64,000 nucleotides of DNA, from NCBI GenBank assembly GCA_036346395.1, contig CM070609.1:47192777-47256776 (forward strand), in the 5' to 3' direction. The stretch is from Hsuehochloa calcarea (taxonomy: Eukaryota > Streptophyta > Magnoliopsida > Poales > Poaceae). How positions within the stretch are numbered: the stretch's first letter is position 1; every line of letters starts with the position of its first letter. Both the position numbers and the translations under genes were made by a program. Below the pieces are notes generated by a model, which saw only the letters and a program-made list of their open reading frames with translations, searched no databases and was not told where the DNA came from. This document shows, in pieces, positions 1 to 12,140 of the stretch.

Positions 1-853
1 TGAGTGCTCTGGAAGGCCCAGTAGGTGCTCCACGACGACGGTCAAATGGCTGTCTAGCACGATAGGCAATAAGCTGATCTGGATGTAACTTGAAACATTT
101 GTCAACATGATGACCAGTCCTCTTGCAATGGGAACAAACCAACACTCCTGTGGGTGTCGCTCGTAGATCCGGACACCGTGAGAGACTCGAGCGCATGTGG
201 TGAGGATCTGAGACAGCATAAGAGAATGAAGCGCGCGTCTCTTACGCAATCAAACTAGAGAGCGCCCATGATCAAATTCGGTGGAGTGGGATAGTTGAGC
301 AATTGAGTACGAACAGGCTCAAACTCCGATCGAAGCCCCATCACAAACTGATACATGAGCGTCTGCTGAGCATACTCATCTTTAGCAGCACAAGACTGAC
401 AGGCAACAGCAGCCTTCGGTGTCATAGACTCTAGAGGACCGGTGATGTGAGTGAAAGCACTGTAATATTCCTCCACCGATCGATCAGCTTTGAAGACTAT
501 GAATGTTCTTGAGCAATGTGAAGCGAAGAGCACCACGGATGAACATATCTCTTCTCAAAGTATGTCCACATTTGCTTGGTCAAGTATGATACTCAAGACT
601 CATCCACAGAGAAACATCAACACTCAAAGACAATTCGGTCATGACACGATCATCTTCTTTATGCCAAGCCTTTAAACACTCAAAGATCAACGGTCTTGGA
701 TCGGGAGGATCATCGGTCAAATGAGAGGCCAAACCATAACCCTAAGAGTAGTCTTGATCGAGAAAGCCCATGCTCGGTAATTCAACCATCGAGCTTGATA
801 TCTGTAAACACTAGAGATGAACTGCCCCCAAACATCGAGTCGGACTTAGCCAT
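1..853 (-). pseudogene. Copia gag fragment (capsid region and zinc knuckle), incomplete
   Basis: Gag packages the element RNA in cytoplasmic virus-like particles. The start codon is taken at 851-853 because the complement there lines up with the gag start (32095) of the related complete element. The best preserved stretch is 255-536, containing RSVEEYYSAFTHITGPLES and QQTLMYQFVMGLRSEFEPV, typical of the UBN2/Copia gag core. A CxxC-type zinc knuckle can be read near 60-150, but the frame is broken by several small insertions or deletions. The gene is truncated by the window edge and is not expected to work. Confidence 0.75.
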
Positions 854-1646
854 ACCACACAACAATACCAATCACAGTAGCAATAGTAGCAGATCAGCAG
901 AAGCAGTACTAATCAACGAGACTAAAGCGGTACTAATCGCCAGAACAAGCAGAAGCGATCAAGATTAAAGCGGTACTAATCGTAAACAAAGGTACTAATC
1001 TCCTCCTCAGCAGAAATAGCAGAAGCAGTACTAATCTCCAGGCACGGGCGATCTCCAGGCGCGGGCGATGGAGAGGCAACGCTTCAGCGGCCTTGAGACG
1101 AGGAGGCGACCTCGGCGCGGCGTCTCGGCGCGGCGATGGAGAGGCAACGCTTAGCGGCGGCGCAGATGAGGAGGCGACCTCCAGGCGCGGGCGATGGAGA
1201 TCTCCAGGCGCGGGCGATGGAGACGGCGCAGATCCGGCAACGCTCACGCTTACGCTTAGCGGCGGTGGAGAGGACGACCACACGCTCACAGACGACGACG
1301 CGGTGCTGGATCTCCTCCGGGCGGTGAAGACGACGAAGACTGGTGAAGACTAGGCGGCGACGCTAGCGGCGACGGAGAGTAAGAGGCGGCGGCGTCGTCT
1401 CCGACCGGCGGCGCGAATGCATCTTTCACGCGTCTTCCTTCACGCGGCGTCGGATGGAGTGGAGAGTCGATGCGGATGGAAGCGGTGGCGTCGTCTCCGG
1501 ATCAGTGCGGATGGAGGCGAGGCGTCGTCGTCTCCGACCGTGGCGCGCGCACCACCATGCCTCTAGATGGAGTGGAGAGGCGGCGGCCGAACAGTGATAG
1601 GATTAGGGTTAGGATTAGGGTTTGGATAAACCTTGCTCTGATACCA

Positions 1647-1807
1647 TGATAAAATAATGAAGGCTAGGGTTTGCTATTCACAACTGTTCATATTATTCAT
1701 TAATGAAGGAGGTATATATAGAAGATACATGGGCCTCATGGGCTACAAGGGCGACATGGGCCAAGAGAGAGAAAGAGAGAAATGTAGAATATACAATACT
1801 CTTAACA
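1647..1807 (-). repeat. 5' LTR of the edge Copia element
   Basis: About 161 bp, TG...CA bounded, next to a primer-binding site at 1635-1646. It is the reverse complement of the 170-bp LTRs at 31192 and 36186, with small differences. It includes the conserved CTAGGGTTTGCTATTCAC block near its 3' end and the GGGCC-rich block in the middle. Confidence 0.85.
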
Positions 1808-2044
1808 GTTTATTCTTCCACCCCCTCATTATCAATTCAAACTGGTGAAGAACACAAAAAGAAGAGGTATAGATCAGATAACACTATAGTTTGCATGCTT
1901 GGTGAGAAACTAGATACTTTCACTACTTCTTTCCTTAAAGATGACCATTCTCAAGCTTCAAAAGTGGCTACTCCTGAAGAAATACTTGTTGCTCTTAATG
2001 AAATACGTGGATTATGCAAAGATGAACTCCAGGATGCTTATGAT
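1808..2044 (+). pseudogene. C-terminal scrap of a Myb/SANT-like protein
   Basis: This 237-bp stretch between two Copia elements encodes, in one open frame, a peptide with KKKRYRSDNTIVCMLGEKLD, TPEEILVALNEIRGL and DELQDAYDC. That resembles the conserved C-terminus of the large grass family of Myb/SANT-like DNA-binding proteins, relatives of the accessory protein of PIF/Harbinger transposons. The N-terminal DNA-binding domain is absent: the Copia element ending at 1807 lies upstream, and the LTR at 2045 interrupts the final codons. It is the remnant of either a host gene or a Harbinger-derived ORF; I cannot tell which. The family assignment is from memory of the motif. Confidence 0.5.
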
Positions 2045-2860
2045 TGTTAGATGTGTAATGTACAAGGGGCTCTTTGTATATGTAACACCCATGTACTTGT
2101 ATATATATTGGCCTATTGGCCTTATATTGAATACAAGCGTTTCTTATAACATGCTATCAGAGCCAGATTAGTGTTAGGGTCTTACCATTGCCGCCGCCGG
2201 ACTTTCTATCGGCCGCCGTCGCCGCCCTTCCCGTGTCCTCTGGACGTCGCTTGTCGCCGCTGCCGCCCTGTCTGCGTGTGACCACGCACTCGGCGTCGTC
2301 TCGCCTGACGACCTTGCCGCTGCAGTATTCGTCAAACTCGTGCCTCCTCGCCTGTGGTTGCTCGTTGTCGCCGAGGGTGGCCATCGCCGCTGGGGAACCG
2401 CCTCTAGAGCTCCAGCCCCAGCCCTCTCAGCGCACCCCGCCTCCGCCCCTTTCGGAGCCCCCTTGGGCCTCCTCTGGAGATTCGGTTCCGCTCCGGCCTC
2501 GGGGTGCCCCCTCGTGCCTCCGACGCCGACCTCAAGGATCCGGCCTCTCCACCGCCGGCAAGCCCGGATCCGCCCTCTCCGCCGACAAATCCAGTTTCTC
2601 CACCGCCGGATTCGGCGCCCTCCTCATTGCCGCCAGTCGCGGCTGCCGCCGGGTCAGAGTCGCCGCCACCCGGGGTGAATAGGAGTCGCCGTCGATCTCG
2701 GAGGAGCAGCCACCCAGGGGGGAGGAGCCACCACCGATCTCGGAGGAGCAGCTACCGGGGGGCAGGAGCCGCTGCCGATCTTGGAGGAGCAGCCACCGCG
2801 GGGGAGCCGCCGTCGATCTCGGAGGAGCCGCCGCCACCCCGGGGGGAACCCTAGTGTAAG
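2045..2860 (+). mobile_element. Truncated Copia element: 5' LTR plus leader
   Basis: A 107-bp LTR (2045-2151, TGTTAGATG...TTATAACA) is followed by a primer-binding site TGCTATCAGAGC (one mismatch to the usual sequence) at 2152-2163. A 700-bp GC-rich leader of serine/proline-rich but non-conserved coding character then runs to about 2860, where hAT-type sequence begins. No gag, pol or 3' LTR is present. The LTR resembles those of the Copia element at 26811-37877 in size and layout (TGTTAGAT start, 'TATTGGCCTATTGGCC' block), so the two are probably related families. Confidence 0.75.
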
Positions 2861-3474
2861 TACGGTAGGTAGGGGGATTCAGGAAGAAGAAAGGGGCGGG
2901 CCGGAGGCCGGGCAGGGCGGGTAGGCGGGCTTGTGGGCCATGCCTGGCACGGGCCGATAATAATCTGGCTGTTGGGCTTTTTGCCCTTTTTACCATTTTT
3001 TACCGTTTGGCCTTTTAAAAATAGCAAAACAATTCAAAAAAAATCCTGAATTGTTTTCTATAAATAGCCACCATACCCCCCTAATTCAACACCCCTTCAT
3101 TTCTCATTCTCTCTTTGAAATTATGTTGTGCAAATTCAAATTCTTGTTGAGCTAATTTGGCAAAATTCAAAAAAAATTGTGCTAAATATTGAAAAATTCA
3201 ATTTTCAGCTGCAAGTCAACAAAAGAGGTATAATACTATTTTTTGCATACTTTTTATTGTTAGTGCTTGTTATGCTAAGATGTAAGTAATAATAGTATTG
3301 GTTTTGATTTTGCAGTTTTCTTTATGGATGCTCTAGTTACGACAGCTTTGCTCTCGGTGATTATGGACTTTCACCGGAGGATATTGCATCCATGGAGGCG
3401 GCTGTGGTTGCCTTAAGCCAACCGGAAGGGCAAAACGGAGTGCCGTCATCATGCTCCACGGCAGCATTAGGCTC

Positions 3475-6249
3475 TAAAGGATCTAGACGCGCCATTATGA
3501 GTTAACGGAGTGTTTTGGTGATTAATGACAAATCTAATTGTGAGACTAACATTTTATTGTTATATCTAGTGTGTAGTCTCATGTGGATATAAAGGTGAAA
3601 TTCAACGAGGTATGCATTCGACTTATACTCTATATATTGTTACATTCCTCGGATCCAAAATATAGGTTGAACTCCACCATAAATATAACTTGAATATGTG
3701 CATATGTTTCTATTTACACATTTGTGTATGTGCACATTTAGGGGGAGTTTACTCTATATTTTATGGTTTCATTAGTATTGATCCATATTCCATTTTTCAC
3801 ATATATTTGAGATCTTTACTTTGAAACATATCCTTTTGAGTATACAAAACTTGTGTAGTTCTTGTATACTCATGTTGTGAGTATATAGAACTTGTGTAAT
3901 TCTTGTATACTCATGTTAGAGTATATATATAACTTGTGTAGTTCATATATACTCATGTTGTGTTACATTTAATTATCTACATTCAATTTATGTGCAATTG
4001 AAGTGGTTATCATCAATTACCAAAAAGGAAAAGATTGAAGTATCTTGTCCTACCATTATGAGTTAATGGTATGATGTGGTAATTAATGATAATCATATAG
4101 TGGACCTAATATTTTTCATGAGTTGGATGAATAGGTTATGTTCCAGGGTGATGAAGACTTGGGATGATCATGAGTTGATCATCAAGTCAAGATTCAAGTA
4201 AAGAGGATGCATCATGTGTTGATGCGCATCAAGAAGAGGAGATGATCATGAGTGGATCATCAAGTCAAGAGAAGACCCATCATGTATTGATGGAGGTCAA
4301 GTGAAAGAATACATCATGTGTTGATGCATGTCAAGACTTGGGATGAAGAAATCATCATGTATTGATGATGTTCAAGGCAAGATCCCAAAGTAAAGAAGAT
4401 CATCATGTGTTGATGATTATCAAGTCATTGACCCGGACTTGAAGTGTTGATGTGTGTCATCAAGCTTCAAGAAGATGCTCAAGGCAAAGGTATGACTAGC
4501 TAGGACTAATGATGTGTTCCTAGTCTTTTACCGGTCTTGGTGTTTGGTTGGAAGACCGGATTGCTAGTATAGGTTACCGTACTATTAAGAGGGGTATTGA
4601 CTAGTATCATGAGTTAGTCATGTGTTGATAGCTCATTATGCTTGCTCTAGCTCATCTATACATGGAGCTATTATTTGCGAATGTATTTTGCAAATAGCTG
4701 AGGCTTATGCATTTAATCTTTGTAGCATGGGACTATAATTTGTAAATGTGTTTTGCAAATGGTTGAAGTCCATGCACCTTAGCCTTGTGGCATGATGCTA
4801 TTATTTACGAATGTGTTTTGCAAATAGTTGATGCTCATGCTTGATTTCTTGCAGCATGCGACTAAGTTTACAAATGTGTTTTGCAAATGATTTGAGTCCA
4901 CATATCTTATTCCTTGTGGTATGATTATAAAAGTTGGCAAATGTATTTTGCAATTTGTTAGGAATCTTGCATGTGATCCTTGTTGGTATGGTTTTATCAA
5001 TTGGTAAATGTATTTTGCAATTAGAGTTGTTGTGAAAGCCATTGCTGTCAGGAAGATCGAGCGGAACTACTGCAGGTTGGTTGGTCCGAAAATCCGGTGG
5101 TACATTTTTTCCATAGAGATGCTTTTTGAAAATTCTTTGCTCTCTTGGAAGTGCGGTAGTACCATCGTGTTGGGCGCGGAACTTCCACAGATTGGTACTT
5201 CCGGAAGTTGGCGCGGTACGTTTTTTCCAGAAGGTGCCATGTGTTGGACCTGAGTGGAAGCGGTAGTACCGCCCATCGGAAACGGAACTACCGGTGTGCG
5301 GAACGACCGCGAGTTGAAGGCGGTAGTACCGTGATTCACTTTTCAATGGCTAATTTCTCGTCTGATATAGCCGTTACTGTACGGCAGTACCGCACTTTGA
5401 ACGGTGGTAGTTCCGCATTTGCTGATTTTTCAGCAGATTTTCCTTCAACGACTAGTTTTTGTGTGTGGGCTATATATACTCACCTTGGCCGGTTAGGGAA
5501 GGGTTGTTGGAGTTCTTTGGCACATCTATTGAGTCCCTTGAGCAAAGAGCAAGCCTCTCATCTCTTATGTGCATGTGTTGCACTTAGTGAGCTTGGAGAG
5601 CAAACTCTAAGTGCATGTGTTACCTTAGGTAGTGGATTGTGTATCTACTTGAGCTTAGATACTTGATTAGTTCAAGTGAGAGTTGAGACTTATTACTCTT
5701 GGTGTTTGCCAACACCTAGACGGCGTGGAGGCGTCGTGACCGGTGATCTTCTCAAGAAGCTTGTGAGAAGGCCCGGCGTTATTGTGAGTGGTTTGATGAT
5801 CACCATCTCCGGAGTGGAGAAGAGCAACCCAAGTGGAGCGAGGTGTTGGTTCGTGTTGGAACTGGTCCAAGTGGTTGGACTTACCTCGGAGGTGTTGGCT
5901 TAATTCGTGGAGCCAGTCCAATTCGTCTGGGCTTACCTTAACGTGAATTAGGGGAGACCAGCAAGTCTCCGAACACCACGGTAAAACATCATTGTGTCAT
6001 CTTGGTTTGTTCTTGTGCTTTACTTTGAGCAATTTACATTACTTGTTTTAATTACTTATATACTTTGTATGATTGCTCTCATTCAATTGTATTCATATTG
6101 TTGGTGCACTTAGGGGAGCCTAGTTGATTTAGGTTTTAATTGTGCAAAACCAAATTGTTATTAGCTTCTACATTAAAATTGATTTTAGCCAAATAGATTT
6201 TTAAAAACCGTCTATTCACCCCCCTCTAGTCGGCCTCCTCGATCTTACA
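3475..6249 (-). mobile_element. Large solo LTR, family C, copy 1 (2775 bp)
   Basis: On the minus strand the element starts TGTAAGATCGAGGAGG and ends near GTCTAGATCC. It is flanked by a perfect 5-bp duplication GGCTC (3470-3474 and 6250-6254), the signature of LTR-retrotransposon integration. The far end reads TA instead of CA's complement TG, one transition. No primer-binding site, gag or pol is present, so this is a solo LTR left by LTR-LTR recombination. It interrupts the hAT transposase frame. It contains six copies of a 65-bp repeat at about 4670-5025, GATCATGAGTTGATCATCAAG-like repeats at 4150-4450, and CGGTAGTACCG palindromes at 5150-5410. A second copy is at 60969-63503. Confidence 0.85.
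4670..5025. repeat. Six-copy tandem repeat, about 65 bp unit, inside the family C LTR
   Basis: The core ATGT(A/G)TTTTGCAA recurs at 4681, 4746, 4811, 4874, 4941 and 5008, spaced 63-67 bp. The spacer between cores is diverged but alignable. The sister LTR at 60969-63503 has only four cores. Confidence 0.8.
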
Positions 6250-6747
6250 GGCTCCACGCCAACCGGAGCGAAGAGGCCGAGGTCGTCTACATCGGGAGTG
6301 TGTGAGAATTTTGACAGGACAACCAAGCAAGATGCACAAGGAAATGAGGTACCATATGCTATTTATAAAATTTATCGCAATAAATTATCTGCAAAGTCTA
6401 CAGGTGGAGCGAGGCACTTTCTTAGACATGCTACAAGATGTAAGGCCAAACAAGGATAGGTGATGAGGCAGATGCAACTACAGTACAACCTCGACAGTAC
6501 GGTACGCAACTAAGACTATAATCCTGAGGTAGCACATCAATCTCTCTATCGTTTAATTGCTTCTGAGGATTTACCATTAGCCTTTGGGGAATATGCTTCT
6601 TTCCAAAATTACATTAGGACTGTGCATAGTCCTAGATTTTCTTTCATTTCTAGACAGACAACAACTAGGGATCTAGTAAAATACTACAATGAATGCCGTA
6701 ATAAAATAAAAGAACTATTTAGTACGTGCACATTTTCGGTTGCCTTG

Positions 6748-9700
6748 TGTTGGACCGAAACGGTGACTAGAGGGGGGGGGTGAATAGGAGCATGATCTCT
6801 TTTTCACAAAGATCGGATTCAATACAATTTTCACTTCAATAGCTATGAGAACTATGAAGATCAATATACAAGCACAGGAAAACTCTTGTATTGAATCCAA
6901 TCTAAACCCCGGAGTAAAACAACAAAAAACAACCAAAACTCTTTTGTCAAGTAAGGGACGGTCTGACCTCTATGTTAATGGCAGTCGGACCGCTCACCTT
7001 GAGCGGTCGGACCGATCACCTTGGGTGGTCTGACCTCCGATCTGATGAACAGTGAAATCAGCCCAAAAAACGAAGTTGCAAATAGATGTAACTTTTGATC
7101 TACAACTCCAAACTCGATGAAACTTGGAACACACCTTTCCTAGGATATCAGAAACCTATTCCAATCAAAGACCGTGAAGATCCTTGGTAAAGTTTCGATC
7201 TTTTCCCGTTTGAGTGAAGGATGGTTCAAAACTGAGTCAAAACTAAAACTAAATCAAAAACCTTGCTCGTGGGTTAGAGATGATCAAGATGATCCTACAT
7301 GATATCCCACATGTCACAGCAAGCAAGATTGGGGGCAGAAACCAACAGAAAACTTGCGAATCAAAGAAAGCTCTAAAATCACAAAATAAAGAGTAAGAAC
7401 GAAAAGAGACTCATCTCAAGAAAACTTGCATAGATTGATTTGTGATTGTTGCTGGTATATAGCCACTCCAACATGGAGGACAAAACTCAATACATGAGCA
7501 CACAATCAATATCCTTTTCAAGAATCCTAATCTCTCCACTCCCTAATCTCAAAAACAAAACTAGGGTTTCCAAATAAACAAAAGGATTAAGGGAGGTGCA
7601 CATCACCCTCCTATATTTATAGTGGAGGCTATCATTTTCGAAGAGTTCCTATTGGGCACCCGTTAAGCCCACACACAAATGGGTTTAAGTCACGCACGCA
7701 TTTTAAAGCGTTGTCTTCATCTTCTCTTGACCTAAACCGCTTCTCCTTGCGTCATCTTGCGCTGCGGTTTAGCCAAAGCAAGCAAAGCGGTATTTTAATG
7801 ATATTACCAAAATACCCCTTCTCGATCCTTCTTCGAAGACCGAGTCCAATATTCATGAAGCAGTTCCATGCTTCGCCACGTGTAGGTTGATCAGCGGCTC
7901 TCATCATGTCGGCTAGTCTCTCCCATCCGGCTCCCACAGAAACCACCATAGCACTTGCAACGACCCCCGCGCCGCTTGATGTAACCCGTCGCACCGAACT
8001 TCCCGTTCGGTCATCCTCGTCCATTTTGCGCCACGCTTGAAGCCAATGACTTCATTCGGAATCATCGATCGTTCTGAACCTCCACTCTCCAAGCCTAGTC
8101 CTGATCATTCTCGCCGTTGACCGTCGTTGACCTCCAAGCAACCCGCACAACAATAGACCAAGAAATCGATTCCGGGAACAAATTCTTCCCAACTTGACCC
8201 ACGTTAGTCAAAACATGCATCTTGCAACACATATGCACTGAAGCCCATGAACTGTTGGAAATATGCCCTAGAGGCAATCATAGAGATGATGATATTTCAT
8301 TGTGTTCATATTTTTGATAATATGTTATCGTGTTCCTTGAATGAATCATTTGTTATAGATCAATAAGTATGTGACTTATTGGTGGAACTCTTTAACTTAT
8401 ATGATGTCATTCTAAATGTATCCACAGTCGGAGGTCCTTTGGTGGAACACCGGTGACTCGTGACTAACACATGTATTGATTGATGACTGGTTTCACGGTC
8501 ATAGATATGGAGATATCGAATCAATAATGTGAACACATGTTAGAGAACATGGTGTTGGATAGACCCATCATTGAGACACTATTGAGATTGTTATGAATCT
8601 TTGTGTCATTAGTTGGTCTCAAGTAATGATGATGTATAATCCTTAGACCTGAGAACAACATGGTTCCCTACATGTGTGATAGCACTCTTAGGGGTTACCA
8701 AACGCTACTCCGTAATTGGGTAGTTATAAAGGTAGTTTTCGGGTATGCTATGAAACATGCGGAGGGATGTGACTGGTCGAGATGGGATTTGCCCCTCCTT
8801 GCATAACAGGAGAAATGTCTCTGGGCCCCTCGTGGTGATCGGATAAAGAAAGTGCATGGCCATGCCACTAGTGGTCGAAGTGTCGACCACATGATGTTAT
8901 CCGACACTCGATTGAGAAAGTATTGAACAGTCCATGGATGACACATCATTTCACTTGGAGTTCAACCGGACATCGTGAGGCAAAGGGAGAATGCATGAGT
9001 AGGTCGCTTAGTTTGATCAGTTACGGACTAGTCGTATGGAGATACATCTTTGGTCGTGGCGGTCAAACGTAATCCGTAATGGTAAGAACACAGTCGTAAG
9101 GAGTTATGAATAGTCGTGACCAATTACAACACAGTCGTATAGAGATACGAACTGGTCGTAAGTGATGAGGACCTGATCATAGATCATATTACATCAAAGT
9201 TCGTCCGATTTATTCTATGTGTCTTTGGGAATCGTTATGTGCTGCTAGGTACCGCTAACGACTAGTGACCGGAAAAGAGTTTCCGAGTCATAACCGATTA
9301 CACATGAACATGTGGGGTCGCACACTTAAAGGGCAAGGATCTGTTTTGGATGGTGATCCAAATTCGTATAGGCCACGAGTTCCTAATGGGCCTCAGGTAT
9401 GAGACCCATCATGGATGCCTATATAAAGAGGGGCGGTGGCATGGGGTAAAGGAAGACGAGGATAATCTTTGGAAGAACTCTTGAAACCCTAATAGCCACG
9501 CCTTCTTTACCACGCTACCGGAGCTAGTACTCTAGTGCGTGGTGATCCTGCCCCGTACATGTGGATATCTCGGAGGTGTTGTTGCGAAGCATCAACACTA
9601 GGACGATCCGCGACTTGTGTTGATCATCGGAGTCGGAGAAGAAGTCGCGTGGTGGGTACGACCACTCGAAGAAGCAGACGCGCATTGAGTACGACTACTC

Positions 9701-10369
9701 GAAGAAGGAGACGCGTCGTGAGTACGACTACGACTGCATCAACTCGCTACAACGACTCTACTTCCGCTACGAGACGGCGCGTATAGCGGTAATCTCGTGA
9801 TCTATTACTTGCGGTGGTTCCTTGGTTGCGCGGTAAAATTTTGTTTGTGCTATCGTAGCAATGCCCCGTTCCCCAACATGAACTTGACTCAACAAATAAA
9901 CATCGCCGCTTTGAAAGCCGACAAATCATTGTAAACCGGTCAGACCGCCATTCAATGGCCGGTCTGACCGCCCAGAAAGGACTTAGCCGATTTTTAGCCC
10001 CTGAAAAACTCTCTGGAAATTTCAAACGAATAGAACTTTTGACTGGAGACTCCAAAAATTATGAGACCAGGTGCATTAGAATCCCCTCTCTTGCCTACAC
10101 CCTGTATTTTTGGCCCAGCTCAAAACTCCATTTTTTTATATCTGGCCAGTCCGACTGCCGCTAAGGCCGGTCGGACCGCCCAGATCGGTCGACCACGGGG
10201 TGGCGGTCGGACCGCATCTTGGCGGTCGGCGGCCGCGCCTAGCCGGGCGCACCGATTATGGCTCAACAGCCCGAAATGATGCCGAAAACTCGTGAATCGA
10301 CAAACCTTTAACGGTATTGCCAATTGTAACATCATCCTAAGATCATGAGCATATCCCATGATATCCACA
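6748..10369 (+). mobile_element. Large solo LTR, family A, copy 1 (about 1.99 kb net)
   Basis: It starts TGTTGGACCGAAACGG and ends GATATCCACA, and is flanked by a perfect CCTTG duplication at 6743-6747 and 10370-10374. There is no coding region or primer-binding site. Net of the nested solo LTR (8253-9878 plus its 5-bp duplication) it is about 1991 bp, matching its sister at 59334-63869 (about 1996 bp net). Its first and last parts carry CGGTCGGACCG-type palindromes (around 6960-7035, 9935-9975 and 10150-10250). It sits in the hAT transposase between the block ending at 6747 and the block starting near 10375. Confidence 0.85.
8253..9878 (+). mobile_element. Solo LTR of an Angela/RIRE1-like Copia element
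   Basis: A 1626-bp TG...CA sequence beginning TGTTGGAAATATGCCCTAG and ending CGTTCCCCAACA, with a perfect TGAAC duplication at 8248-8252 and 9879-9883. The sister LTR at 60800-60830 shows the undisturbed target (CATGAACTTGACTC), confirming the ends. The opening sequence is that of grass Angela/BARE/RIRE1-type Copia LTRs (established knowledge, recalled rather than searched). A TATAAAGAGG box is at about 9421. GTCGTA-rich repeats occur at 9020-9170, and a roughly 33-bp tandem repeat (TACGACTACTCGAAGAAG) at about 9655-9735. Confidence 0.85.
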
Positions 10370-12140
10370 CCTTGACCTCGTACATATGGAGTGGTCGGGT
10401 TAGGGAGGATTATCTTAGTGCGATTGCCCATTATGTTAATGATGACTGGGTAATGGAGAAAATGATTATAGGTTTAAAATTAATTGATGTAGCACACACG
10501 GGTAAGAAATATTATGGACTGTATTATCAAAGTCGTGGAATACTTTGGTCTTATAGGCAAAATATTTTCATTACTTTAGACAATGCCGCTTCGAACTCTA
10601 GGGTCATGGATATTCTTATTCCAGTGTTGAGTACATACGTTGATTCCTTCTTACTACATCAACGATGCGCTTGTCATATTATCAACTTTATAGTCAAATG
10701 TGGTTTCAAGAGGTTGAGTCCGTATATTAAAGCTTTTCGCGATGTGATTTCTTTATTGAATAATTCTAACGTAAGCATAGCACAATATAAGAACTTCTGT
10801 AGGGCGATGGGTGTACGTCCAAGAAAGTTCGGTTTGGACATGCTGGTAAGGTGGAACTCTACTTACCTGATGCTTAAGAGTCTTTTACCATGCAAAGCAT
10901 TTTTTCTGTTTTTATTCAAACGCACTATGAGAGTACTGACGATAGTATACTATTGACTGAGCAATATTGGTTCGTTGCTGAGAAGATACTACAATTTTTA
11001 ATTTTTTTATGAGGCCACTGTTGCTTTGTCCGCTATCTACTATCCAACATCTCCAATCATTATGCATAGTATCTTACAGATTGCTGCTCAATTGAAAATA
11101 TATAAAAATGATTTAGTTTTACGCGATGTTATTGTTACTATGAAAAGTAAATACTTTAAATATTAGAGAGAAATCCCTTACCTATATGTATTTGCATTTC
11201 TTTTAGACCATAGAGGTAAAATTGATGCATTTGGTAGTGTACTTGATCTTCTTAGCGACGCTCCAAGGCTAGACTATATTAGCTATTTTGCAAAAGTTCG
11301 TTCTCAGTTATACGAGTTTTACCAAAGTTATGAAAATAAGTTCGAGCAGTCCGCTCGCAACGACCTCCCGTAGCTCTCGTCTCAAGTAGCAAGATAAATA
11401 CGTGGGGCAAGATCTTCGATGGCTCTTCCTCCAGGTCTAGGTTTTCTTCTACATCGCTGCTTGTTCAGCCAAGACCCACAAGGAGTGGAGAACTATCCAC
11501 CTATCTGGACAGAGATACGGTGGATTTCAACTCTGGAGGCTTCAAAATTTTGCAATGGTGGCAAACATATAAGTTAACATATGCCACACTATCCATACTT
11601 GCACGTGATGTGTTAACTGTTCCTATTTTGATGGTTTCTTCCGAGTCCGCTTTCAGTCTTTCTGGAAGAATATTGGAGGAGAGAAGAACAAGTATCACAA
11701 GTGAGATGGTAGAGATACTTATAACTGTGAAGGACTGGGAATATGCTAATTCATGAACACAACACTCCATGGAAAATCCAGAGTTGTTGGAGTTGTTCGA
11801 AAATCTGTACTTAGACAATGACATGTAGGATAAGGATGCATGTAAAGCTATATGATGTACTCTTTTTCATTTGCCAACATTTTCGCATTTTAAGTTTTTT
11901 ACTTAACGAAGGTTTTAACGAGGCAGCTAGTTGAACATTAATAAAAGCTATTTATTACATTTTCGATATGATTATCTCGTTTTTTAATTTTTATATTTAT
12001 TTCTAAATTATACATAATTTTCTTTTATTTGGGATTTTTTTTCCTAATTTTTATGAGCATAACGGGCTAAATAGGCTGACCTTAGCTCGCTGGGCCAAAC
12101 AGGCTCGTGACAGCCCAGCTCGGTACGAATAGCCGACATG

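Larger units (their letters stand above)
1..1807 (-). mobile_element. Ty1/Copia retrotransposon, 5' part only, cut by window edge
   Basis: This is the 5' end of a Copia element read on the minus strand: LTR at 1647-1807, a primer-binding site at 1635-1646 (reverse complement of TGGTATCAGAGC), a GC-rich leader, then gag running off the left edge. The LTR and gag closely match the complete element at 31192-36355, which is in the opposite orientation. The 5' LTR opens on the minus strand with TGTTAAGAG, as does the complete copy. The outer edge is followed by GTTTA, the likely target duplication, whose partner lies outside the window. Confidence 0.85.
3320..11758 (+). pseudogene. hAT-family transposase, broken into pieces
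   Basis: hAT transposases cut and paste the element with an RNase H-like core. Block 1 (about 3320-3474) encodes an acidic leader including SPEDIASMEAAVVAL; its frame runs on into block 2 (6250-6747) if the solo LTR and one copy of its GGCTC duplication are ignored. Block 2 holds the BED-finger region (FDRTTKQDAQGNEVPYAIYK, then RHFLRHATRC). Both cysteines of the first CxxC pair read as Tyr (TAT), so the zinc site is lost. Block 3 has the core (ITLDNAASNSRVMDILIPV, HQRCACHIINF, VRWNSTYLML) and, at 11520-11756, the dimerisation domain (PILMVSSESAFSLSGRILEE). There are stop codons between 10956 and 11400. Confidence 0.7.
2870..12140 (+). mobile_element. Decayed hAT transposon upstream of the gene, interrupted by solo LTRs
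   Basis: Three separated blocks (about 3320-3474, 6250-6747 and 10375-11758) read in order as one hAT transposase: an N-terminal leader, a BED-type zinc-finger region, the catalytic core and the C-terminal dimerisation domain. They are bracketed by GGGCC-rich subterminal sequence (about 2890-2990 on the left, about 12060-12130 on the right, inverted), as in many grass hAT elements. The exact terminal repeats and 8-bp duplication could not be fixed, so both ends are approximate. Net of the two large LTR insertions the element is about 2.9 kb, a normal size for hAT. Confidence 0.65.

Noticed and set aside
1596..1626. Telomere-like TTAGGGTTAGGATTAGGGTTT run
   Set aside because: Too short and irregular for a telomeric array. 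It is the leader of the minus-strand Copia element just inside its primer-binding site.
2188..2854. Pro/Ser-rich open readings after the LTR at 2045
   Set aside because: Leader sequence of a truncated Copia element. Similar rich leaders follow the other Copia LTRs here and show no conserved domain.
4150..5030. Regularly spaced repeats resembling a CRISPR array
   Set aside because: The repeats are diverged, the spacers are alignable to each other, and they sit inside a plant LTR. This is an ordinary tandem repeat.
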